A DNA stretch of 38,821 nt from a virus: positions 1-38,821 of the IMG/VR virus record IMGVR_UViG_3300031707_000063, one strand, 5' to 3'. Both the position numbers and the translations under genes were made by a program. This document shows positions 16,475 to 23,934 of the stretch, in pieces. The notes beneath the pieces are model-generated. The model was not told the DNA's origin. It saw only the letters and a list, made by a program, of their open reading frames with translations, and made no database searches. Every line of letters begins with the position of its first letter. Within the stretch, counting starts at the first letter, position 1.

Positions 16475-16989
16475 TGGAAATCGCACGCAACAGAGATGTG
16501 ATCGTGCTTGTGAAGGACCTGTCCTTCCCTGTCATGCTTGACGCTGCTATGACTCAGGGTGGTTGGGTTGGGGGGACTGCGGTAACTTGGGCCGCCACCC
16601 CCGACGACAATTTCCTTGCGACCTACTCAGATGGGACGTACGGCGGTTTCCTATTGTGGGGATCGAATGAGTCTGCCGACCAGTACGTGTCGTACACGGG
16701 CAATCAACCCAAGTACCAGTTCGGGGTGGTGTGTACGGGGACGTGGCTCATCTCTACGATCGCCTACGAGAAGTACACGTTGCAGTCTCGCTTGGTGCCC
16801 CCGCTGGTGCCCAACGTCTACACGGTAGGCACCCGGCTCAGGTTCTCGCTCAGGGGTCTTTGGACCCCTCAGGACGAATGGTCCATCTCGGGTGACCCGA
16901 GGGCTCCGAACAACTTCCTCGTGGGGGCTATCATCCAAGCTCCCGATGCCTCGAACAACCAGTACCTCATGGTCCAGACCGCGATTTGA
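16474..16989 (+). CDS. Structural paralog 2 of 3, 171 aa
   Basis: Paralog of the 15150 and 16993 products, with the same blocks: RNRDVIVLVKDL, DGTYGGFLLWGSNESADQYVS, YEKYTLQSR, VYTVGTRLRFSLRGLWTPQDEW and a closing YLMVQTAI. No catalytic residues are visible. It starts at ATG 16474, overlapping the HNH stop by one base. With the HNH gene removed it would follow paralog 1 directly. It probably builds the same virion sub-structure or a variant of it. Confidence 0.75.
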   Translation: MEIARNRDVIVLVKDLSFPVMLDAAMTQGGWVGGTAVTWAATPDDNFLATYSDGTYGGFLLWGSNESADQYVSYTGNQPKYQFGVVCTGTWLISTIAYEKYTLQSRLVPPLVPNVYTVGTRLRFSLRGLWTPQDEWSISGDPRAPNNFLVGAIIQAPDASNNQYLMVQTAI

Positions 16990-16992
16990 ACT

Positions 16993-17559
16993 ATGCCGTT
17001 CCCGCCCCCACTAGGTTCCTTTGAGATAGATTTCCGTGGCCTCGACATCGTTCGAGGGCGGGATTGCGTGCTGTTCTCAAAGGGCGACACGCACATGGTG
17101 ACGGTAGACGCCGCCATGGTCCAAGGCGGTTGGCCAGGGGGTATTGGGGTTCAATGGGTTGATTCGACTACGAATGATCCCACCGTAACGTATTCCCAGG
17201 GCCTTTATGGGGGTTTCTTGCTTTATGGATCAGACGAGTCGGCGGATCAGTTCGTCAGCTCGACTCGTTCGCAGCTCGTGCATCCGCAATCTGTGGTCAT
17301 GATGGCGGGCAACGCGGTGCTGTCCACCTCGTCTTACGAGAAGTACACATATGCTTCTCGGCTTGGTGGCCCTCTCGTTCCTTTGGTGTATGCACCCAAA
17401 GATCCACTGTTCTTTTCTCGAAGGGGCCTTTGGACCAAAGAGGATGAAGCGAGCCAAGGTGTGCCTTTACCGTTCGCCCCGGCCTTCTTTGTAGGCTTCA
17501 CGATGCAGGTCCCGTCCCCCGTCAACCAGTTTTACCTTGGGATTCAGGCCAGCTTGTGA
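16993..17559 (+). CDS. Structural paralog 3 of 3, 188 aa
   Basis: Third paralog. It has 17 extra N-terminal residues (MPFPPPLGSFEIDFRGL) ahead of the common core: RGRDCVLFSKGD, GLYGGFLLYGSDESADQFVSS, YEKYTYASRLGGPLVPLVYA, LFFSRRGLWTKEDEA and a closing FYLGIQASL. The three copies suggest gene amplification with divergence. It starts at ATG 16993, 3 bases after the previous gene. Its stop overlaps the next start (TGATG). Confidence 0.75.
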   Translation: MPFPPPLGSFEIDFRGLDIVRGRDCVLFSKGDTHMVTVDAAMVQGGWPGGIGVQWVDSTTNDPTVTYSQGLYGGFLLYGSDESADQFVSSTRSQLVHPQSVVMMAGNAVLSTSSYEKYTYASRLGGPLVPLVYAPKDPLFFSRRGLWTKEDEASQGVPLPFAPAFFVGFTMQVPSPVNQFYLGIQASL

Positions 17560-17990
17560 TGAACCGTGCCCCCACGCAGATGACCCCAGACGAGATCGTC
17601 GCGGAGATCGGGACGCTTCATCAAGACTTGCAGTCCAAATTGGCACGAGTCCAGGGTTTGGCTCAAGGGTTGTACCACCGCGTACGACGCGAGCCCCCGG
17701 ATGACAACACGACTGTCTACCTCACCTATGCAAACGCTTGGATGCGCTTTGCGGGGATGGCCAACCAGGGTGTTACCCGTACGGTATCGGCGTCCAAAGT
17801 GCTTCGGCGTTTGACTCCGGTTTCTGAGACCACGGCGGCGGCACCTGAGCGCAAAAAGGTGTCATCAAAACCCAAGGAAGACACAGCGCCAATAGATGCT
17901 TTGATTTCCATGTATGGGGCATCCTCGGGCCCTGCTGAGGCACCTGACCCAAGCGAACCGTCTACGGACAGTTCCCCAAGTGAAAACTGA
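17559..17990 (+). CDS. Hypothetical protein, 143 aa, before the portal
   Basis: Not recognised. An N-terminal helix (TPDEIVAEIGTLHQDLQSKLARVQGLAQGL) predicts a coiled coil, then a disordered Ser/Pro/Glu-rich tail (APDPSEPSTDSSPSEN). It lies between the structural paralogs and the portal, with one-base overlaps on both sides (TGATG), so it is probably a small head or assembly protein. GTG 17556 is an alternative start. Confidence 0.6.
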   Translation: MNRAPTQMTPDEIVAEIGTLHQDLQSKLARVQGLAQGLYHRVRREPPDDNTTVYLTYANAWMRFAGMANQGVTRTVSASKVLRRLTPVSETTAAAPERKKVSSKPKEDTAPIDALISMYGASSGPAEAPDPSEPSTDSSPSEN

Positions 17991-19762
17991 TGGCCAAGAC
18001 TTTTACGAACGCTAAAACACGGGCTGCCACGCTATCCATTCCGGATTCACGTGGTTCGCGGCCGTACGTTTCCAAGGGTCCGATCAGTTCGCTCACGGCC
18101 AAGGAGAAGGAAGCCCGTCGTATCCAGAAGACGGCTGACGGCAGCTTCAACACTTCGATGGCGACGCAGGGCGCGTTTTTCTCGCCACAATTATCGACTG
18201 ACTTCCTGGAGTTACCGCAGTCGCTTCGTGAGAAGCGCGAGATCTACCGGCACTTCTACAACACGGACCCTATTGTCGGTCAGTCAATCGACCTGCACAC
18301 GGAGCTACCACTCTCTAAAGTAAGGTTAGGGACCCCGAAGCCCGCGACCTTCCCTAAAGGCTTCAAGGATCAACACGACTACGCGAGCTACATTCTGTGG
18401 TTCTTCACGGAGATGTGCGATCGGATCAAGCTGTTCCAACGGCTTGTTACGATGGTCCACCACTACTGGCTGGATGGTGGCGTGTTCGTGTTCGCTGAGG
18501 ACTCTACGGTCGATGTTCCAGGGGAATTGGGCTACGATACCAAGAATCTTGGGGTCAAATCCGTTCTTATGGAGGACGGCGAAACCAAAGAAGAGCCCGA
18601 TGTAGCGTTGGTTGAACGTGAAGATCGGGAACAGGATGAACTGGCTTACTACCAAAAGCACTACGCTGGGTGGGATCGCCTCATCATTCTGCCGATCGAT
18701 CAGGTCAAGGTTACGACCTACTCGTTCACGGACAAGATGCGCATCGAGTTGATTCCGGCGGACCGGGATCGTGCCCTGATTGAACAGGCTAAGGCTGGTG
18801 ACGCCTTTTCCGAAGAAATGGTGAAGGAGATCCCTGAGGAAGTTCGGGATCACATCGAACAGGGCAAGCTGATCCCACTTGGTTTAGATCCCGATGAGGG
18901 TTCGTTCTGCTACTACATGGCGGGCCGTCGTGGGGCCGGTGAGGACCTGGGACAGTCCATTCTGGATCGCGTGCTTCGCACGTTGATGTACCGGGAGAAG
19001 CTCCGCCAAGCGCAGACGCAGATTGCATCTCGTGCCATGACGCCTAAGCGCATTGTCTGGGGTGACCGCATATCGGAAATCGACGTGATGGATCTGCGCG
19101 AACAGGTCGATCTGGCGTTGGTTGACCCCGACTACTCTATCGTCACCAACTACGAAATTCACTGGGAAGAAATGGGATCTCGGGACCGCTTGCTGGACTT
19201 GTCCAGCGAGTACGAAACCACGGACAAGCTGCTCTACGCGGGGCTTGGCGTGACTGAGAGCCTACTCTCGGGCGAGGCCCTGTACTCAGGGGATCGACTC
19301 AAGCTTGAGGTCATCAACACCCGGTACCTGTTTCTGCGAGAGATGGTGCAGGAGTACGTTGAGCTGAACCTGTTCAAGCCGGTGGCCCGTCGTAAGGGCT
19401 TTGTGGAGAAGAATGCGTGGGGCGGTGAGGTCGTGTTGTACCCCAGGCTGTCCTTCACGCGCCTGCCGCTGCGGGACTCGCAGGACACCTACGATGCCCT
19501 GTTCAACCTCTACAACAAGGGTTCGATCGATATTTCGATCATCCTGGAGATGTTCAACATCGACCCGGATGACACCCGGATCAAACTGGAGCGGGACCTG
19601 TTCACGGTCAACGACGCCCTGTTTAACGAGGTTTTGCGGGGTATCTACAACGCGGCGGCCCAGACGATCGTGGACAAAACCGATGTGGCTACCAGAATTA
19701 TATCGTCCCTCAAGCTCAAAGAGGTAGAGCCCCCGGCTGAGCCCGAGGAAGGCCGCTTCTAG
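17990..19762 (+). CDS. Portal protein
   Basis: 590 residues. Forms the ring through which DNA is packaged and to which the neck attaches. Portal-like features: LREKREIYRHFYNTDPIVGQSIDLHTELPL (about 77-106), the helical zone SILDRVLRTLMYREKLRQAQ and SRAMTPKRIVWGD (about 323-360), and a tail-side region LLSGEALYSGDRLKLEVINTRY. The C-terminus is helical and acidic. It starts at ATG 17990 sharing a base with the previous stop. Order with the terminase and the later protease, scaffold and capsid genes matches the T4 gp20-21-22-23 arrangement. No insertions are seen. Confidence 0.85.
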   Translation: MAKTFTNAKTRAATLSIPDSRGSRPYVSKGPISSLTAKEKEARRIQKTADGSFNTSMATQGAFFSPQLSTDFLELPQSLREKREIYRHFYNTDPIVGQSIDLHTELPLSKVRLGTPKPATFPKGFKDQHDYASYILWFFTEMCDRIKLFQRLVTMVHHYWLDGGVFVFAEDSTVDVPGELGYDTKNLGVKSVLMEDGETKEEPDVALVEREDREQDELAYYQKHYAGWDRLIILPIDQVKVTTYSFTDKMRIELIPADRDRALIEQAKAGDAFSEEMVKEIPEEVRDHIEQGKLIPLGLDPDEGSFCYYMAGRRGAGEDLGQSILDRVLRTLMYREKLRQAQTQIASRAMTPKRIVWGDRISEIDVMDLREQVDLALVDPDYSIVTNYEIHWEEMGSRDRLLDLSSEYETTDKLLYAGLGVTESLLSGEALYSGDRLKLEVINTRYLFLREMVQEYVELNLFKPVARRKGFVEKNAWGGEVVLYPRLSFTRLPLRDSQDTYDALFNLYNKGSIDISIILEMFNIDPDDTRIKLERDLFTVNDALFNEVLRGIYNAAAQTIVDKTDVATRIISSLKLKEVEPPAEPEEGRF

Positions 19763-19769
19763 TCTTTCG

Positions 19770-22754
19770 ATGAATTCGATCCTACGGATGGATCGCGTTG
19801 GCACCAAAGATCATGTGGAACGGGAAACGGACGAGGCGGAGCGCCTGGTCCGTCCCGCCCCGAAGGTCAAACCACCCCGTCACGACAAGCGTCGTGAGCG
19901 CATGGATGTGGACGATGACCCAGATCTGGATCTGACCGACAAGGACCTCTCGAAGAACTACAAGACTATCGGGGGTTCTGTGACCCACCGGGTACTTGAG
20001 CGGTGGGCCAAAGGTGAGAATCCGGAGGCCGAAAAGGTCAGGGTCCGTAAGAAGGAAACGGGTTGGGTCGGATGGGTCGGTCAGGACGCCTTGAAAAGTA
20101 GTCCTGGGGATTACGAGGTCGTTGAGGCTGAGGAAGACGAGGGCAAAGAGCCTGACTCCGCAGAGACAGCCGCTCCGGGGGCTCAAAAGGGCGAAACGCC
20201 GCCGCCAACAGCGGAAGCTGACGCAAAAGCGCAGACCTCTTTGCAAGATATGGCCAAGGCGGACGCCGAGTTCGCTGCCATTCTGAAAGACTTCACGAAC
20301 CCGAAGTCCGACATGTTTACGTGGGCCAAGAGTGCCCCAGATACTCCCGCAGCCAAGTTTCTGCGTGGTCGAACGCCTCCAAAGGGGGTCCAGACGCTAG
20401 GGGATCTGCAACGGGTGCTTCTGTTGAAGGCCCCGAAGACCACGGCCCCCAAGAAGGCCCCAGAAGCGGTCCCGGCTCCTCCCAAGACTGAGGGTGTACC
20501 ACCGGGACAAGTCAAAGCGGAACCCAAGGAACCTCCGGCGAAAGCCTCTCCGGCGGAACCTAAGGCGGATCCCAAGCCCCCGGCTGCGGCTGGTGGTAAA
20601 CCGAAACTTCAAGCACCGCCTCCGGCGGGGGCAGGGGCGGTCCCCCCGCCTATAACGGTCCCTCCGCCTGCGGTAGCTGTCCCCGATTCCTCTGAGGACT
20701 TCACTGCGCCTCCGACGGGGGTTCCGACGCGGCCCGTTTCTAAGGTTGAGCAAGACGCGGCACAGCAAACGATTGTGTCCTCGTTCCCCACGCAGGTTGC
20801 GGTGGACCTCTTGCTGCTGAGGCCGCCGTTGCATCCCGATGAGGTGTCAGCGCTGATCTCAGACTACCATTCGGCACAGGCTATCCCGATCAAGAACTTA
20901 GATGAGTTCCGGGACAAAGCTGCGAAGATCTACGCCACAGATCCTAGTACCGTGGCAGCACCTAAGACCACTAAGGGTGAAGATGGGGAACCTGTCCCCT
21001 TGGCATCTTTACCCCCTGACGAGCAAGCGACTGCAATTCGTAAGCATCAAGTTCAGGTGGTTGCGATGAGCCTCGCTGCTCGGGATGCTGTGGCTCAGAA
21101 TTTGAGTAAGAAGTCGGGGGTCCCTAAAGATTTGGCAGTTCGCTTATCCGGTTTCTTGCTGTCTGGGAGAGACGAATCTCCCGAAGATCGTCAGAAGCGG
21201 GCAGTCGCAGAAGCCGAGAGCCTTTTCTATGAAGGCCTCTCAAAAGACCCTGAACCAGTGTCGGCATCGTCTGTACGGAAGATCCTCAGTTCCACGAAGG
21301 ATCCGGCTGCACAACGGTTAGCGGTGGGGTACCTCCAAGCACAGGACCACCAGGAGGCACGTCAACGCTTTCTGGATCCTTCCTCTGAGGAACACATTTC
21401 AGAGCGTCAGTCCCCGGATGTCATTGCGTCGCGTTTGAGCAAGGCATCGGAGTTCCTTCGTGAGCGTGGGGCGCGTTATCCGGAGGGTCTGAGTGCCCAG
21501 GATAGCGCCCTGACGTTTAGGACTCGGGTGCTCAAGCATTTGTCGGCTTTGGCTCCAGCTAAAATTCCTCAAATTCAGGAACTTTTAGACACAGGGGACA
21601 ATGCTCAATACGACAAGGACCTGAAGCGGTACGAGAAGGCGACGGGGGCCTATCAGGCGAAACTGCTCCAGGCTGATAAGGACTCAGACAAGGCGTACTC
21701 GGAGTATTCCAAAGCGCTCTTGGTTGGCGGTGACCCAGACGCCGATCCCCCGCTGTCTAGTACCGAGAGGCTACTGGAAGCAGGTTTGATGGAGCCAATT
21801 GAGCCCCGTAAACCACCTAGGTACGACTTACAGCGCAAGACACCGGAGGAACGTGGTGAGGCGGCTTCCGGCCTTTGGGACGACCTCATGAGCCGGACAG
21901 CTAGTCAGAGGGTAGCGGCCCGGTACTCGGCCAGCATTTCTACTTATCCGGATGCATGTGCGATGGGCCAGAACCGGCAAGCTGTCTATTGGGGTGTCAA
22001 TCCTTACTCGAAAGGGCAGGGGCCAGCCCCTTATGTGGGTTGGGAGCAACCTCAGGCTCGTGACCTTGGTGACAAGGATTTCACGCAAATCCTTAAGGCG
22101 GCACGTGTGTGGTTGAAGACCCCGGTGCTTGCCTCTGACATCGATGGGGTCGTTAGGGACACGCAGCTTCGGGCAGCGTTGGATCTCGCGATTGACACTG
22201 AGGGGTACGCCTCAGTGCTGCATCCGACCCTGTACAACAACTTATTGGCTCGCCTTGCTGGTGCGCCTCAGGACGAGACACTGGTTACGGTTACAGCGTT
22301 TGCCAAAGATGAAATTGAACAGTCTACAACTGCGAGGATGACGACGATGCCCAAGGATACAGTTGAGTTGAAGCAAGCACAGGCGGATCACTTCTTGGCC
22401 CGCTTGGACCGTATGGCCTCCACCGTGCAAGAGAAGCACGAACAGTGGGGCATGCCTCTCGTGACAGCCAAGGAATTCGTGAACGGGCTCGATAAGCTCG
22501 CGGACGAGTTCGAGAAGGCCGCCTACGGTGAGCAGTCGCTGACGATTCGTCAAGCGTCGATCATCCTGGGTACGGAGAAGACCGCTGAGGTGATTCAGCG
22601 CGACTCCGACGAGAAGTACATGGACACGTTCGCGAATCCGCAGAAGCCGATTCAGACCGAAGCGGACGAGCCCTACATGGCTGCCTACAAGAGCGACGAC
22701 TCTTCGGGCGTCCAAAACGGTTCGGCCAGCAACGGTCGCAAGCTCGCTCCTTGA
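19770..22754 (+). CDS. Very large Pro/Ala-rich head protein
   Basis: 994 residues. Basic N-terminal part, then an Ala/Pro/Lys-rich disordered linker (about 205-325), a long helical central region (330-730) and a C-terminal domain beginning near SRTASQRVAARYSASISTYPDACAMG. Ends with a mixed helical tail and a polar end (NGSASNGRKLAP). No enzyme motif. Lying between portal and protease it may be an internal head or scaffold-like core protein, or a protein delivered with the DNA. RTAS and RVAARY resemble motifs in other virion proteins here. ATG 19770 is 7 bases after the portal stop with a weak ribosome site. The 3' end overlaps an inserted homing endonuclease. Confidence 0.75.
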   Translation: MNSILRMDRVGTKDHVERETDEAERLVRPAPKVKPPRHDKRRERMDVDDDPDLDLTDKDLSKNYKTIGGSVTHRVLERWAKGENPEAEKVRVRKKETGWVGWVGQDALKSSPGDYEVVEAEEDEGKEPDSAETAAPGAQKGETPPPTAEADAKAQTSLQDMAKADAEFAAILKDFTNPKSDMFTWAKSAPDTPAAKFLRGRTPPKGVQTLGDLQRVLLLKAPKTTAPKKAPEAVPAPPKTEGVPPGQVKAEPKEPPAKASPAEPKADPKPPAAAGGKPKLQAPPPAGAGAVPPPITVPPPAVAVPDSSEDFTAPPTGVPTRPVSKVEQDAAQQTIVSSFPTQVAVDLLLLRPPLHPDEVSALISDYHSAQAIPIKNLDEFRDKAAKIYATDPSTVAAPKTTKGEDGEPVPLASLPPDEQATAIRKHQVQVVAMSLAARDAVAQNLSKKSGVPKDLAVRLSGFLLSGRDESPEDRQKRAVAEAESLFYEGLSKDPEPVSASSVRKILSSTKDPAAQRLAVGYLQAQDHQEARQRFLDPSSEEHISERQSPDVIASRLSKASEFLRERGARYPEGLSAQDSALTFRTRVLKHLSALAPAKIPQIQELLDTGDNAQYDKDLKRYEKATGAYQAKLLQADKDSDKAYSEYSKALLVGGDPDADPPLSSTERLLEAGLMEPIEPRKPPRYDLQRKTPEERGEAASGLWDDLMSRTASQRVAARYSASISTYPDACAMGQNRQAVYWGVNPYSKGQGPAPYVGWEQPQARDLGDKDFTQILKAARVWLKTPVLASDIDGVVRDTQLRAALDLAIDTEGYASVLHPTLYNNLLARLAGAPQDETLVTVTAFAKDEIEQSTTARMTTMPKDTVELKQAQADHFLARLDRMASTVQEKHEQWGMPLVTAKEFVNGLDKLADEFEKAAYGEQSLTIRQASIILGTEKTAEVIQRDSDEKYMDTFANPQKPIQTEADEPYMAAYKSDDSSGVQNGSASNGRKLAP

Positions 22755-22762
22755 ACTGCGAC

Positions 22763-23224
22763 ATGCCTGCCACCGTTCTACAGATAGGTCCGTTGAGGAC
22801 TTGCTCTAAGTGCGTGGAAACGAAACTGGTTAGTTCGTTTTACCGCACCACTAAGGTCAAGAGTGGCCTATTGAGCATCTGTAAAACGTGCATGCTTGCA
22901 AAGCAGTCTGAGTGGGTAAAAGGCAGAGGAGAACTTGAGCCCACCAGACGGAAAAACAGATATTACAAGATAGACTTCAATGGCTTATGGGAGAAACAAG
23001 GGGGCCTATGTTCTGTCTGTCGTACACCCATGTTACCCAAGGGTAAGACGGCAAAATCTGTTGTGGTTGATCACGATCGTCGTTGCTGTCCTGGTCGAGG
23101 GTCTTGCGGCCAATGCGTGCGAGGTCTGATTCATAGTCGTTGTAACATCATCGTAGGGGTCCTTGAAAGCGAATCCGCTACTGTTGCTCTTGCCAAAGAT
23201 TATCTGGAGAAGCAAAAATGCTAG
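22763..23224 (+). CDS. Endonuclease VII-type HNH homing endonuclease
   Basis: 153 residues. An N-terminal zinc ribbon (CSKC then CKTC) is followed by the HNH module: CSVC, VVVDHDRRCCPG, SCGQCVRGLIH and SRCN. The CCPG..SCG-C-VRGL layout is a form I have seen in actinobacterial phage HNH proteins, a weak host hint. Frame open from TTG 22751, which overlaps the previous stop; ATG 22763 is the alternative chosen. It overlaps the next gene by 7 bases. Composition is AT-richer than the flanking head genes, as expected for a mobile insertion. Confidence 0.85.
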   Translation: MPATVLQIGPLRTCSKCVETKLVSSFYRTTKVKSGLLSICKTCMLAKQSEWVKGRGELEPTRRKNRYYKIDFNGLWEKQGGLCSVCRTPMLPKGKTAKSVVVDHDRRCCPGRGSCGQCVRGLIHSRCNIIVGVLESESATVALAKDYLEKQKC

Positions 23225-23934
23225 ATTTTTGGCGTATCGTGAAGGACTTCAAGCAGGGGGACATCGTTCAACGGGTATCTCCCACTTTTGCCTTATCTCC
23301 TTATGTTGGTAGAGTGACAGCCGTTCATCGGGGGATCGCTCAAATCGATATCCAATGGCCTCACGCAAACGAACGTGTGAGCCCCGACGAAATCGTGAGA
23401 GTGAATCCAAAGCTTACGATGTTCTTACCGCCTGAGTTTGATCAGAGCTACGATAGCTACGATATTCAGAAAGCTCGTAAGCTCTGGGCATCGTCTTCTC
23501 CGTGGGGTGGGTCTAACCTCCCTGCTGGCTTCTATAGTGAAGTCGCTAAGGCCTGGGGCAAGGGTGCAAGTGAGGTTGGTGCTTACGATGCGGTGTGGCA
23601 TCGGTTCGCGGCCCAAGGGGTTGCGGATGAGAGCTTGCGGAGTGAGGTGGCCAAGTTCTACCAGGTCGCTTCACGGTTGGCGGATCTCCGGATCCAGCAA
23701 CACGCGGTCAAGAGTGCTGCCTACTGGGTTGCCCAGAACCGGCAGTACCGCGTGACGCAGGCTGAGGTTCAGGGTCAGAAGCCGTGTTGCCCAAAGTGCG
23801 GCACCCAGATGCGCAAGACCACCTACAAGATGGCAGAGGGGTCTCGGGTGCGTCTGTTCGCTTGTCCCAAGGATCTGTTCCTGATCAAGACGGATGCGAT
23901 CCTTGGCCCGCAAGGCGAGCCGGTGGGTTGGTAG
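23218..23934 (+). CDS. SH3-like plus zinc-ribbon protein, head module
   Basis: 238 residues. The N-terminal ~65 residues look like a small SH3/KOW-like beta barrel (GDIVQRVSPTFALSPYVGRV). The middle is helical. The C-terminus has a zinc-ribbon-like half (CCPKCGTQM, then FACPKDLF). Directly precedes the prohead protease with no gap (stop 23932-23934, ATG 23935), so it may be a protease partner or core component. ATG 23218 overlaps the HNH stop; the rest of the reading frame is unbroken. Confidence 0.7.
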   Translation: MLDFWRIVKDFKQGDIVQRVSPTFALSPYVGRVTAVHRGIAQIDIQWPHANERVSPDEIVRVNPKLTMFLPPEFDQSYDSYDIQKARKLWASSSPWGGSNLPAGFYSEVAKAWGKGASEVGAYDAVWHRFAAQGVADESLRSEVAKFYQVASRLADLRIQQHAVKSAAYWVAQNRQYRVTQAEVQGQKPCCPKCGTQMRKTTYKMAEGSRVRLFACPKDLFLIKTDAILGPQGEPVGW

